A stretch of 64,000 bases of DNA from Clytia hemisphaerica (lineage: Eukaryota; Cnidaria; Hydrozoa; Leptothecata; Clytiidae), in contig CACVBU010000165.1 in the NCBI GenBank assembly GCA_902728285.1, positions 159,574 to 223,573 of the forward strand, in the 5' to 3' direction. Both the position numbers and the translations under genes were made by a program. A model generated the notes under the pieces. The model was not told where the DNA came from and made no database searches. It was given only the letters and a program-made list of their open reading frames with translations. Shown piece after piece: positions 1 to 12,327 of the stretch. Positions within the stretch are counted from its first letter, which is position 1, and every line of letters starts with the position of its first letter.

Positions 1-1
1 T

Positions 2-288
2 GGGGGGGGGGGGGTATTTAGGAAAATGGAGGGTACGGTATGTGCCGCCCTTAAGGGTATTTTTTTTGGACTAAGTCCCGCTAAGGGTCGGAAAAATCAG
101 AAAATCTAATTTCAGTCTTACTAAGGGTCGGAGTAAAATTCGAAAGAAAGATCGAAATTTGGTCAAAATTGGTCAAATTTGTCCCAATAAGGGTCGTAAA
201 ATTCACAACACGTTTCTTTGTTTTCTCATTTTTAGTCCCGGTAAGGGTCTAAAGGTCGAAGATCGGGCGGCAGCCCCCCCCCCCGTCA
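2..288. repeat. MITE-like repeat with G-run and C-run ends
   Basis: The segment begins with a run of G and ends in a run of C after GGGCGGCAG. Between them the motif TAAGGGTC recurs (near 75, 120, 187 and 242). The stretch at 38-62 (GGTATGTGCCGCCCTTAAGG) resembles the end of the element at 47407-47730, so the two look like members of one non-autonomous family. The left edge coincides with the window edge, so the true end is uncertain. Confidence 0.5.
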
Positions 289-793
289 GCTCGAAACTCT
301 AGTACCTCCCCCTGGGGGTAACTATATGTCTGAAATTCTACTGTGAGTATCTATGTTTATTTCAGTTTAGCTTTTTCTGTTCTGAAATTTAACCTGTGAG
401 GACAGATCATAACAATTTTTTGTATCACGCATATCTCTCACATATTTAGTCTGAATCGCAGACTTCTATATAATATATATATATTTCCTATATAAGAAAC
501 TTTTTTCGCTAGAGGATGAACAGAAGCAGGAGAAGCCTATCATATATTGGGCTTTTTTTTAATACAAGCAATGAGAATCTTTTGCGCTGTCTGTCAGCAA
601 TAAAAATAGATTATGAGGGAATTTTGATAAAATACTTCGAAAAGCTCTTAGATCAAGAGCTTGCATTTTCATATCAATGAAGGGTGCCGTAGGGTAGGCT
701 TGGGTAGGGTAGATTATTTTTTAGCAGATCTTTATTGTCTCTTTTGTGCTCAAATGACTTGAAAGTTTTCTATGCATTTTTTTTCAAATTTAA

Positions 794-1265
794 GGTCTCT
801 AGACATACCCAATTTTTCGATTTTACCCCAACTTAAATGGCAGTTTAAATTCATTTTTTCAAAAGCAGTTTGTTCTTAAACATGTCAAAGAAGCGAAAAT
901 ATAAGGTTTTATCCACAGATATCTGTAAAGCCCGAAGGGCTAGATAAGCAACTTTAAGCCTTCTCCAGCAAAAAAAAGTGAAGCAAAAATTTGACTTTTT
1001 GAATTTCGTGCCAATGGATAGGATCTAGCATTTTAATTGTTTTCGGAGCGCGAGATAAAAAAAAGTAGGCGGCAAACGCTATTTCACATCTCTCAAACCG
1101 GTGAAATTGCATATTTTAGTCACGTGACTTTGGTAGGAAATCCTTCCAAACATAGGCTTCACTTTTGGATAAAAGCCGCAAATCTAGCCCTTCGGGCTTT
1201 ACAGATCTGTGGTTTTATCTTCCAATTCTGAAATTGATTTTTCACTATGACCAGAGTCAGAGCCC
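794..1265. mobile_element. TTAA-flanked non-autonomous element in unit A
   Basis: Copy B reads straight through a single TTAA at this place (near 10445). In unit A, TTAA at 790-793 is followed by 472 bp beginning GGTCTCTAGAC and ending GTCAGAGCCC, which gives short imperfect inverted ends. TTAA then resumes once the second element (1269-2246) is removed. Inside, arms at about 903-945 and 1180-1222 are inverted repeats around AAAGCCCGAAGGGCTAGA. A TTAA target suggests a piggyBac-type mechanism (inference). Confidence 0.6.
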
Positions 1266-1268
1266 TTA

Positions 1269-2246
1269 GGGAGCGGTCATAAAGTATCTACTAGAGGGGG
1301 GTGGAGGATATTTTGAAAAATCCAAAAAAAATTTCGCACCCCCTCCCCTAACCTGGAAAAAATTTTTACGCGAAAAAGAATTCATCCAGATGCGGTACAA
1401 AGAGTATTATTTGTTTGTATGTCAAAATAAGGTAAGGGAGATAGTTTAGCCCTGTTAAGTTAAAGTATAACAGGGTTAAGACAATAATCATCAAGTGGTT
1501 TTCTCTGAGCTTCTGTAAAATTTGGAAAAAAATACGGCTTATTTTCCCCAGTAGTGACCTGGCTTAATTTTCTGGGGGTGCAAACTATGAAATTGGCGCC
1601 CCTGGTATTTTTTGTCCTTACTCGCGCCCTCCATTATTAAGTGAAACTAGAAACTGTAAGCAGTATGGTTGAAAGGAACGCCCGGAATCTTTGACTTGAG
1701 TCAAGAAACTTGGAATTTGTTTTTTGTAATTTGAAATGTTAAGGTGTTTTGGCATTAGCAGATGCTAAGGAGGCGCAACCATGGTTTGTGCCGACAAGCG
1801 AAAATTTCAATATTTTTCACCACCATTTTAGCTAAAAGACACTTTGTTTTGACAAATTTCTTTTAAGAAGTACTTTTTCAAACCACTCTGATGAGCTGTG
1901 AGAGCCACTAATCTACTTCCCTCACCTAGCTCAATGTTAAAAACCAAAAGGGCAAGGTGATGATGCCCAAATAATGCCAATATGAAATGTACATATATGC
2001 AATAAGATAAATTATGAGTTGTCGGCCGTAAGGCCGAAAAATTTTGGAAATCTTCAAACGTAAAACTATGAAATTAGACTTCCTACATTTTCTCTTGAGT
2101 TTCCCAAAAAGAAATTGGAACACCCCCCCCCCCCTAAACCCTCAAAAGAAATTTGGAACCCCCCCCCTAACCCTCGAAAAAAATTTCGACCCCCCCCCTA
2201 GAATCCCCACCCCCCCCCCCCTAGTAGATACTTTATGACCACTCCC
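1269..2246. mobile_element. TTA-flanked inverted-repeat element nested in the TTAA copy
   Basis: The left end GGGAGCGGTCATAAAGTATC and the reverse complement of the right end (GGGAGTGGTCATAAAGTATC) form inverted termini with one mismatch in these 20 bases. Trinucleotide TTA flanks both sides (1266-1268 and 2247-2249). Runs of C or G lie just inside both ends. The interior at 1556-1812 is a diverged inverted copy of 39332-39600. A three-base TTA target duplication fits PIF/Harbinger-type MITEs. No transposase is encoded. Confidence 0.6.
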
Positions 2247-2672
2247 TTAATCACATCAATACGTGAATCACGCAATCTTTTTTTGCGTGAATGTATGAAA
2301 TTTCTATTTTTACCCTCAAATAAGCGTATGTAAATTTTCCGAATTTTTCCTATTCCTAAGTTCTTCAACAATGGCATTCATGGTAGTGAAAACTATTTTT
2401 GAAGGATTGATTCAAAAATACACATTTTCTTTCATTTCTCCTTTCCTCTAGAGTATACAATAAAAACATTATGTGTGATTTTTCAGCTCTCATTTTATAC
2501 ACTAAAATCCATTCGCTCTAGGTGTGCACTTATCTAAGTTTGCCATTTTTTGACCAATGCTACTATCATTAAATTTATTATGTACCGTTGAAAAGATAAT
2601 TCAGATCACTATAATTTCATAGAAAAATAATGTTTTTCCATTCATGTTTTTTTGTTTTTGTTTTTTCATCAG

Positions 2673-4181
2673 CGATATCGAAATTGCCAAGAAATCAAAG
2701 ATGTATGTCTCAATTGCAAGTCTGGCATTCACACAGTTGAACCTGAACGTGATGTATCGACCAAAGTTTTTTGTGATATTGATACAATTAAAGGTAAAAC
2801 AAAAGTACAACTCCGGTGAAACCCACTTCAAAAAGTCAGAGATAGATTCAAATTAGTTGATCATCGGATCTTTAGCCTATCACTGGATCTTTAGATCATT
2901 CCTTATATAGGAACATTAGCCTAAAAGCTAGAAAACTGTCAATGTCTTTCAAAATGTCTTATGTAGTTTATGCCAAACTTTGACTTAAAGCGCATGCGTA
3001 AGGGCATTATGTTCTAGAGGAAATAACTATTTTTAGTTTACCTTTGTTTGAGTTTTCTTTTCTCGATAATAGTCTAAAGAACCGATCCGGCTTAAAGAAA
3101 CGATGATTTGCTTATTAGATCTTTTCCCTGACTTTCAATCACCCAAACTACTCTTTTAGGTGTAAAAACTTTCCCGAGCAGAAACTTTCACGAAAAATAA
3201 CAAAATTTACGACATTCTCGTATAACTCCAAATAGGACATAAGTTTGATGAGGAAAATTTAAAAAGTCAAAAAAAAAATTTACTATAACTGGCAGTTTTG
3301 AAATCTACATCCTTATACGCTTCTTTTGACGTAAAAATGACCATGACTAAGGCCCTAAATTTTCTGCACCAAACTTATGTCCTTTTTGTACATGCCACAC
3401 GAGTTTATTACTTTCGCGAATTATTCGAATTATTTGCGAATATTTTAAACATCTTTTTTACGAACCATCTTAACTGTGACACGAATTTTAGTTTAGTAAA
3501 AAACGCCTTTCATGGCATTTTCCAAACTCTCAAAACCAACTCTCTTTATCGCTGTTTAGGCCTAAAAAAGGCAAAAACCTCTTCACAGAAACCAGTTGGA
3601 ATCTTCCCATTAGGGGATGTTCGCATCTATCTCTCAAAGCTTCTAATTATCACGAGAAACACTAGAAGTTAAGCTAGGTTAATGAACATGATGATTTTTT
3701 TTACTCAGGTACCAAATACACCTTTTTGATCAACGGTAAACGTCACCCATCATTGAAACTTATGGACAAATGGGAAGGTTTTCCTCAAACTTATGGTGTT
3801 GGAAAAACATATGTTGGAGATGTTCAAGATGAGGTGTTCAGAGCAAATGAAATCATCACCTGGGAAAATACTGCAGGACGAAGTGGACCATATCAATGGT
3901 TAGGATTCAGCTCTAGTGTTTTCGCCAATAAACAACTGCATATTGAATTCTGGATTAAGTTTGTGGCATCTGTTCCAAACCGTTCTAACAATTTTGGGAT
4001 GAAAGTCTATGGTGTGGTTTATAATTCGTGGGTTGATGATTGTCAAAAAGATGAGTGGTGCAAAGTATCTTTGAATATCAAGTGTCGCAGCAATGGCTAT
4101 TATGTCATTTTGATCTTTGATTCCATCAATCGAAGACAAGTCGTTCGAATTACACATTTCACACTAACCATTTTGAAATAA
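2673..4181 (+). CDS. Fibrinogen-like secreted-type protein, copy A (exons 2 and 3 only)
   Basis: Two exons are visible: 2673-2793 (acceptor TTTTTTCATCAG, donor AAG|GTAAAA) and 3709-4181 (acceptor TTTACTCAG, stop TAA). The splice phase agrees with copy B. The first exon encodes a cysteine pattern (CQEIKDVCLNCKSGIHTVEP then VFCDID) like the opening strand of fibrinogen-related domains, where a Cys-x-E/D-I motif is followed by a GxYxIxP turn and a VxCD strand. The second exon encodes about 157 residues rich in beta-strand-like stretches (HIEFWIKFVASVP, VDDCQKDEWCKVSLNI), which I do not assign to a named family. AATAAA overlaps the stop codon. Exon 1 of copy B has no equivalent, because the sequence 5' of 318 is a repeat. 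Copy A is therefore either 5'-truncated or uses an exon outside the window. Coding sense is otherwise undamaged. Confidence 0.65.
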
Positions 4182-6359
4182 AAATGTTATGCAATCATTG
4201 CAAATGGAGGATACAAGATGTTTAGCCCAAAGGTTGGTATCCAGAGACACTTACACCAATTTTTGATTTTACTAATGGACGTGATATAATCCATCACAAA
4301 TAAGTGAACTAAGGGACTGTGTTTGAGTATTGTGTAACCCCTTAATGGTCATTTTTAATGTTTCATGTCCCTCTTTCTCTCTAGCTGTCGTAAAAGTCAT
4401 GCATCGATATTACAGCCTATGTAAAGATACAAAATGTTCATAGCGACAGCTACATTCCCGGGGGGGGAGGTTACCCAAGATAAGCGGCCTAAAGTACGTC
4501 CAACCTTCTCAAAGTGCACTGTCACTGTCAAAATGAGCAAGGCGGGTAAGAAATAGTGCACTATGAGGGTGTAAAATCTTTAAATTGTGACCATATTTTG
4601 CCTAGAAATAGTCAAAATTTGCCGAAAAACACGCGTAAGATCGTTTTTTTTTCTCTTAAATTTACTCAAATTTGGATAAATTTTCCCTGCATTTTAAAAG
4701 TCCGATTTCAAAGGCCTAATTTTGGGCTGCAAGTAAAATTTTTTTTTATTATTTCAAAATAATTATTTAATATATGATTAAGGTATGTATGACATATCTG
4801 AAAGCCAGTAATATTTTTTATCTAATGGTAATAATTTCGGTTAAATTTTAAAAACTTAAACAGGATATAAATAAAATCTTTAGAATTTTAACATTACCTA
4901 CTTCAAAGAAGTTGAAGCCACCCATTGCTTTTGAATTTTGAAAGAATAATTTCGGTACTCTGTTCCCAATGGATTGAACTAGAAAAGCTTCTTGGGATTT
5001 TTCTTTAGAATCTCTTAAACTCATAATCTTAGTTTTTGTACAAATATTGAGAAAAAAGTTAATTTTTTTCAGTTATCTCTAAATTGAGGATGAAAAACTC
5101 GATTAGATATAAAATCCAAAGACACTTTTTAAGTTTTTTCTTTGGGGAATCAGGTTTAATAACTACGAATCCCGTTTCCAGAAATGCAGTTCGGGTGAAA
5201 CAACGCCTCAATTGTTATTTCACCCTCACTTTCTCCTAGGCTTGATATCCATTTCACCGTCTAGTTTTTTAATATTTTGTCTCTTTGTCCTTTTTCCATC
5301 TAGAATTTGATTTTCAATAGATTTGTATTGCAGTTTTTTTATCTTTTTATTAATTCTCCATTATTTAATAATTTAGCTTTTATTTAATTGTATATTAATT
5401 GCCGTAATTTTTAATATTAACTTTTAACGATCATTTTAACTTTAATTTTCAATTCATTTTTAATTATGTATAGCCGATGTAAATAAAAACCTTGTCAAAA
5501 AATTCATTTTTATGTTGAAAAAGGCCTGTAAGGCCGAAATATTTATGAAAAGTTGTAACAACACTCAATGAAAACAAGAAACATTGGCTCTATATTGACT
5601 TCTAATATCATAGATAATACTAGTAGGGACCTTTAGCATCTAGGAATTTGAAAAAGTACGACAGGATTGAACAAAAAAAGCCCTTGGGGATTGATATTGG
5701 GATTCTTTTCATGTCAATTTTCTCATGAGAATAGTGAATTTTCATAGGGTAATTAATAGACGTTTTCAAAAAGGTTCCAAGGGTAGAGTTTTTAACTCTG
5801 AGTTTTAACGCTAGACTAGGACCTTAGGATCTGAGGATCCAAAAGTTCAAAAATGATCCAGTAGGGCTTGAAATATAGCCTAGAAACCAATAAATCTCTC
5901 ACAGATCGAAATAATCGATGAAATCAAGTTGAAGGCCTAAAAATTGACATTCTTGCTCGAACTTCAATTTTCAAAAAATGGTAAATTAGCCAAAAGTGCC
6001 AATATATTATGGCACTGATTGTAGCTAAGCACTTGCTTTTTTATGTCTTCTTCTTTGATATTTCTCTTAGACGAGCTCCGCTTTCTTGGAAAGCTTTTCA
6101 AACGAAATAATAACAAGTGCACAAGGTGATTACTGATCCAACGATGATTAAGAGACTTCAAAGATACTAAATCATTGTCCAAAACACAAACATGATTACT
6201 TATCGGGGAGAAAAATGTCAGGGAAAAAAAACCTGATGACAGATTGCGTATTTTCTGGTCCAGTACGCTGAAGTTCTAAAGACGTGGGCGAAAATATACA
6301 GTTTTTAGCGATCTTTAGAGCTTCAGCGTGTCGCTTTAAGAAAACTCCACAGCTGCTAT

Positions 6360-6560
6360 CAGGTTAGGGGAAGTGACGAAAATTTTGAGGGGGTGACAAA
6401 ATTTTCCCCTGACAAATTTTCCCCCGATATCTTATCACCCTACCAAAATTTTTACCGGGTTTTTTTATCCCCGACGAAAAACTTTTTCGTGATTTTTACC
6501 CCTGCCCAAAACTTTTACCCAGTTTTTTAATCCCTGACCAATATTATCCCCGATTAATTT
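6360..6560. repeat. Degenerate repeat block with CCCC/GGGG-AAAATTTT units
   Basis: Short blocks such as GACAAAATTTTCCCCTGACA, CCTACCAAAATTTTTACC and CTGCCCAAAACTTTTACCC recur about every 30-50 bp, with GGGGGTGACAAAATTTT at the left. This looks like a decayed satellite or the interior of a MITE. No coding sense is visible. Confidence 0.4.
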
Positions 6561-6807
6561 TATTTTATTTTAACAGAAACAAGACGACTTGAAGTCGTAA
6601 ATTTCGCCTAAAGTTTAAACTGTATGGGAAAAACAAGAAGTAGAGATGGAAGCTAATCTGAAATCTACTTTACATCGAGCCTTGATGAAACAATTTTATA
6701 AGAACAACGAGGCTCAAAGTAGCTAAAAAAATAAGACCAATTTAAGAACAATGGTTGTTTAATTCTTAAGAATAAATAACTGAAGGGTATCGATGGTCGC
6801 GATGGTA

Positions 6808-6996
6808 TATCACCGTCTATCAAGAGTTATTGATTTGATTCTCATAAAGTATATGCTTATAAGAAAGATAAATATGCTCATATTGTGTGCCATTGCTTGT
6901 TTACTTTGTAAAAACTAATTACCGAAAGTTATATCACCATCTATCAAGAGATATTGTTTTATTCTTATAAAGTATATGCTTATAAGAAAATAAAGA
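6808..6996. repeat. Pair of ~66-bp direct repeats
   Basis: ATATCACCGTCTATCAAGAG near 6808 and ATATCACCATCTATCAAGAG near 6931 begin two copies that both run on to AAAGTATATGCTTATAAGAA. They are offset by about 123 bp and differ at a few positions. No gene spans them. Confidence 0.6.
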
Positions 6997-7480
6997 AAAA
7001 ATCCAATCTGTGAAGCTAGAGACACAAAGATATATGACGGAATCCAAAGAAAACTCGCGAAAATCGTCCGTGGTTATACGAGCGTGCAATTTGTAAATCA
7101 AATTTGGTGAGTTCGTCCACCGTATCGAGTACTTCGTAATCGTTTTCTAATTTTTTTCCTCACCGCCGGCGCCGCCACCGCAGAATACTGACTGTAATAC
7201 TTTCACTATGGCGAAATTAAAAAGGATTTATACTGTAGTTTTCCATTGTAAACGTTTCCAGGGATGTTTCTTAACAGACAAATAGAATGACTTTCTTTTC
7301 AAACGAGTTCTTTTGCCTAATAAACACAACAAGCAAAGTTAAAACTACAATGGTTTGATAAAAAATAACAATAGTAACACAATGTTATTAGTTTCGGCGT
7401 TTCTTATCAAATATTTCCCTATTATAGGGGAATATTTGTTAATACCGTAATTTTTCTTCTCCAAGTCTAACGCCGGTTTT

Positions 7481-9705
7481 GGTCAATTTCGTGAGTTTAT
7501 TGTGCATGAGTCTCTTTTTAAATCAAGCTCCGGCGGTAAAAACAGTAGAATGTTCTTTTTTTGAGGCGGAAGACGTCATTTTTTCGAGAAACGTCCGTGG
7601 AAAATATGCATACGGCACTCTATTTTCCTTACCGATGGGGCAACGAAGCCGGTTTCGGAAGCGTATTGTTGATCGGACCATACTGCTTTGATTCTAACCG
7701 TCAAAACAAAGATGGCAGCAAAAAATAGCAGCCAATTCGATTGACTTCAAAATATGCCGTTTTTACCCTGATTGCCAAATATTTTGCATTCGTTGACAAA
7801 AATTTGGCAAATGTGGCAAAATTTGAGTGCCATAAATGCCAAATTAAAAAGATGTGGTGAATCTGGCATTCTTGGCGTTTTTGGAACTTACCTCCATACG
7901 TGTCCATCACATGAAGCTGTGATCTTTTGATTGAAATTGTGGATTTGGCAAAGTTGGTGAGTATGGCAAATTTGGAAGTCAATCGAATTGGCTGTAGACA
8001 ACAACTTTTGCTCTTTCGCTATTTTTTTTTGGTTTTTATGCTTTAATGAGTTGAATTGGATCATGATTTTTGTACGATTATCACAAGGAATGATCGATGA
8101 TGAACGTTGTTTATCATTCCTTCCTGGATTTGATGTTTTGTTTACATTCTGTTGGTTTGGAATGAGAGATACAATCTCTTGGTCTTGGTCTTGGAAAAAC
8201 AGGACATTTTGTCAACTTTCACAACAAACTAACTTCAATTTTGCTTGTAAATTTACATAAATTGTAAGAAGGCAAGTGACTGTGAAAAATCTGACCATGG
8301 TATACCTGAAAAATTTCATGCTTGCAACATCAAAAAAGTTTGCACCCAATCAATGTGACAATGCAACAATGGTTGATGAACTGATTAGCTAAAAATTTAA
8401 ACATGGAGCAAAATTGACTGGTTAATGATTGAATTTCCCTTGGTCTTTTTATCTACAACAATGAATTAACTGGTTAGTAACAGTTAGTGAAAACTCTTTG
8501 TGGGAAGAATAATTCTGTTGCAGTTAATTTCAAACTTTTTTTAAGCTGATAAAGCGGAACACCACGGCCAATATGAAGAATGTTAACTTCTGAAATTGTT
8601 TATTTCATTGAATATGGATGTAATCAATTGAAATCACCTCACATGTACAATTAAAATTTTTCTTGAACTTGGAGATTTTTTTCCTCGCGTGCATTTAAAA
8701 CCTGGAAAACTTTAGTCGTGAATTTATTTGGAGATCTTTTTCCGCGTTCATTTTAAACGTGGAAACTTGTGTTTTGAATTTGGAGATTTTCTTATGTGCA
8801 TTTAAAACGTGGAAAGCTTTTGTCGTGAACTTGATATTTTCTTCCACATATGCATTTAAAAAATGAAGAAAACTCAAGTGATTTCCTGGCATGACAACTT
8901 TTTTTCTTTCCTGACATTTTTTTGGAAATTATGATTGTTTCCAAGTATGGTATGTGATATTGTTTGCTTTTGCAGCATGCTTTTGGAAATCATAAAATGG
9001 CTTCTGTTAGGGGGAATTCTTTCCTATCGACATTCTTTCAGATTATGAAAATGTTTCCCAGTAAATAAAAATGAGATTTTTTTCTCAAAACCTGAAATAC
9101 TGGCAATTACATAAATACATTTTTGAAATTCTTAAGGGCTTGTGTTGCTTGATGTTATCTGAGATTTAAAGCACTTTGAAATCTTTTGAGTACATCAATT
9201 ATTTTATCATTTGTAAAGGAAATATTTATCTCCATCTTTGCGGCTCTTGTTTGTATTTATGGAATTCATAATATTTCATGGAATATTTATAAAACTGATG
9301 CATAGCCCATATATTCAAGCATGAATAAAAAAAGGAGATTTATTCTCAGAAAGAGCTCTGATTAAAATCATCAAAGATGGTAAAGTAATCACCTTTTACA
9401 AACATTTCAAAATATATTCTTTGTTTGAATTTTCGGTGTTACTTTACACGGAATTTTTCAAATTATTATGTTCTTGATATATTCTCAATTGCTATAGTAA
9501 ATGTTAGTTCATCACAATTAAATATTATCACCTCTAAAATAAATTTGACGAACCATTGATTGAGGAACCTAAAATGTTCAAGTTTTTGTTATTCTCGTCG
9601 AGGATTTTTACTGTACTTTTGCTTATTGGGATATGGTGAAGACATATTTCACAATGAGTTTGTACTAACTTTAATAATATCAATTTTTGACACTGATTTA
9701 TCATT
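7481..9705. other. Intergenic upstream of the copy B gene; no gene recognised
   Basis: I see no recognisable protein. At 7790-7960 TGGCAAAT-type words recur irregularly. A tandem repeat occupies about 8660-8865. If the copy B gene has a further 5' exon it should lie here, but I cannot pick one out. Confidence 0.4.
8660..8865. repeat. Degenerate ~60-bp tandem repeat
   Basis: Three to four units share the order TTTGGAGAT(T/C)TTTT, then a CGCGT or TGTG spacer, GCATTTAAAACGTGGAAA and GTCGTGAA. Examples lie near 8670, 8728, 8782 and 8830. Divergence between units is obvious. Confidence 0.55.
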
Positions 9706-12327
9706 ATGCATTTGATAGTGTTTGTGTGTCAGCATTGCTTTGTTTACTCAAATTGGTATTTGGGCGAAGAAAAACAACAAACAACAACACATATTGATAC
9801 AGAAGAAGCATCCAAACCTATTTCCACTCCATCATCAATCGAATGCATCTTGGAATGCAAAAAAACAATGAAAGGAAGCTATTATGTCGAAAAGGAAAAT
9901 CAATGTTTTTGCTTGAAAAATAAAGATCAGAAGATATTCTCGAAGAAGAAATCTGAAGGAATATTTAAAAGTTCTAAGGTAACTATATGTCTAAAATTCT
10001 ACTGTCAGTATCTCTGACTATCTCAGTTTAGCTTTTTCTGTTCTGAAATTTAACCTGTGAGGACAGATTTTTTGTATCGCGCATGTCTCTCACATATTTA
10101 GTCTGAATCGCAGACTTCTATATATACTATATATATTTCCTATATAAGAAAATTTTTTCGCTAGAGGATGAGCAGAAGCAGGAGAAGCCTATCATATATT
10201 GGGCTTTTTTTTTAATACAAGCAATGAGAATCTTTTGCGCTGTCTGTCAGCAATAAAAAACAGATTATGAGGTAATTTTGATAAAATACTTCGAAACAGT
10301 CTTAGCTAGAGAGCTTGCATTTTCATATCAATAAAGGGTGCCGTAGGGTAGGGCTTGGGTAGGGTAGATTATATTTAGCAGATCCTTATTGTCTCTTTTG
10401 TGCTCAAATGACTTGAAAGTATTCTATACATTTTTTTCAAATTTAATCACGTCAATACGTGAATCTTGCAATCTTTTTTTGCGTGAATGTATGAAATTTC
10501 TATTTTTACCCTCAAATAAGCGTATGCAAATTTCCCAATTTTTCCTATTCCCAAGTTCTTCAACAATGACATTCATGGTACTGAAATCTATTTTTAAAGG
10601 ATTGATTCAAAAATACACATCCCTGCCTTTTCTCTAGAGTATAGAATAAAAACATTATGTGTTATTTTTCAGCTCTTATTTTATACACTAAAATCCATTC
10701 GCTCTAGGTGTGCACTTATCTAAGTTTGCCATTTTTTGACCAATGTTACCATAGTATAAGAAAGCCGCGGCTTTTTTATACTATGATGCTTTTTATACTA
10801 TGATGCTACTTGTTTTTTCATTAGCGATATCGAAATTGCCAAGAAATCAAGGATGTATGTCTCAATTGCAAGTCTGGCATTCACACAATTCAACCTGAAC
10901 GTGATGTATCGACCAAAGTTTTTTGTGATATTGATACAATTAAAGGTAAAACAAAAGTACAACTCCCATGAAACGCACTTCGAACAGTCAGAGATAGATT
11001 CAAATTAGCTGATCATCGGATCTTTAGCCTATCACTGGATCTTTAGACCATGTTATATAGGAAAAATCAGCCTAAAAGCTAGAAAACTAAATCAGGCGGT
11101 GGTGTAATTAGGGCCGACGTAAAAGGGGCCGGCGTTAAATCAGGGCCGGTGTTAAAAGGGCCGATAAGGTAACTATTTTTAGTTTTCCTTTGATTGAGTT
11201 TTCTTTTCTCGATTATAGTCGAGAAAAGAACCGATTCGGCTTAAAAAAACGATGATTTGCTTATTTGATCTTTTCCCTGACTTTCAATCACTCAAACTAC
11301 TTTTTTAGGCGTAAAAACTTTCGCGAGCAGGAACTTTCACGAAACATCGCGATATATTTACGACATTCTTGTGTAACTCCAAATAGGACATAAGTTTGGC
11401 GAGGAAAATTAAAAAAGCCAAGAAAATAATCTTACTAACATGCAGAAATCTACCTCCTTATCCTACGTTTCTTTTGACGAAAAAATGACTATGACTAAGG
11501 CCCCAAGTTCTCTACGCCAAATATATGTCCATTTTGGACATGCTACTTACACGAGTTTACTTAGAATTATCGAAGTATTTAAACATCTTTTTGTGAACCA
11601 TCATAACTATGACATGACTTTTAGTTTAGTTAAATTGCTAATTAAAAAAAAATTTCATGTCATTTTCCCAACAACTCTCAATACCAACTCTCTTTACCGC
11701 TTCTTGGCCTAAAAAAACCAGTTGGAATCTTCCCATCAGGGGATGTTCGCATTTATCTCTCAAAGCTTCTAATTATCACGAGAAACACTAGAGGTGATCG
11801 TTAAGCTAGGTGTAAATGAAGATGATGATTTATTTTTTTGTCATACAGGTACCAAATACACCTTTTTGATCAACGGTAAACATCACCCATCATTGAAACT
11901 TATGGGCCAATGGGAAGGTTTTCCTCAAACTTATGGTGTTGGAAAAACATATGTCGGGGATGTTCAAGATGAGGTGTTCAGAACAAATGAAATCATCACC
12001 TGGGAAAATACTGCAGGACGAAGTGGTAGTACACAATGGTTAGGATTCAGCTCTAGTGTTTTCGCCAATAAACAACTGCATATTGAATTCTGGATTAAGT
12101 TTGTGGCATCCGTTCCAAACCGGTCTAATAATTTTGGGATGAAGGTCTATGATGTGATTTATAATTCGTGGGTCGATGATTGCCAAAAAGATGAGTGGTG
12201 CAAAGTATCTTTGAATGTCAAGAATCGCAGCTCTGGAGATGGCTTTCATGTCATTTTGATCTTTGATTCCATCAATCGAAGACAAGTCGTTCGAATTACA
12301 CATTTCACACTAACCATTTTGAAATAA
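9706..12327 (+). CDS. PAN-like / fibrinogen-like secreted-type protein, copy B (three exons)
   Basis: Exons are 9706-9978, 10825-10945 and 11849-12327, all with GT-AG borders and matching phases (0, then 1). The protein has about 290 residues. The N-terminus (MHLIVFVCQHCFVYSNW) could be a short signal peptide. Alternatively, exon 1 may start at an acceptor near 9732 (GTTTGTGTGTCAG), with a signal exon upstream. Residues 40-75 carry a C-x3-C ... C-x-C arrangement (SSIECILECKK, NQCFCLK) like part of a PAN/WSC-type module. Exon 2 has the fibrinogen-like Cys pattern (CQEIKDVCLNCKSG). Exon 3 encodes a strand-rich C-terminal domain shared with copy A, with WVDDCQKDEWCKVSL likely holding a disulfide. 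AATAAA overlaps the stop. Probably an extracellular or matrix protein; the precise function is unknown. Confidence 0.7.

Larger units (their letters stand above)
318..4440 (+). repeat. Segmental duplication, unit A
   Basis: This stretch is closely similar to 9979-12570 in the same orientation, covering intron 1, exon 2, intron 2, exon 3 and about 250 bp of 3' flank. Unit A is longer because of two nested elements at 794-2246. Similarity starts at the intron 1 donor, so exon 1 of copy B has no counterpart here. Similarity ends near GTAAAGATACAAAATGTT in both units. Confidence 0.85.
4441..7480. other. Intergenic; no gene recognised
   Basis: No open frame here resembles a protein I know. The stretch holds homopolymer-rich AT sequence, a hairpin-like GGCCTGTAAGGCCGAAAT at about 5524-5541 (similar to one near 2022-2039), a degenerate repeat block at 6360-6560, a pair of direct repeats at 6808-6996 and a small GC-rich island near 7163-7185 (CGCCGGCGCCGCCACCGCAG). 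Confidence 0.5.

Noticed and set aside
3298-3672. 124-codon open frame between exons 2 and 3 of gene copy A
   Set aside because: It lies in intron 2. The matching frame in copy B (11440-11712) differs by indels, and neither has splice or domain support.
7479-7691. Possible signal-peptide-like frame upstream of copy B
   Set aside because: It starts at TTG, not ATG, and lacks a donor that would splice in phase to 9706.
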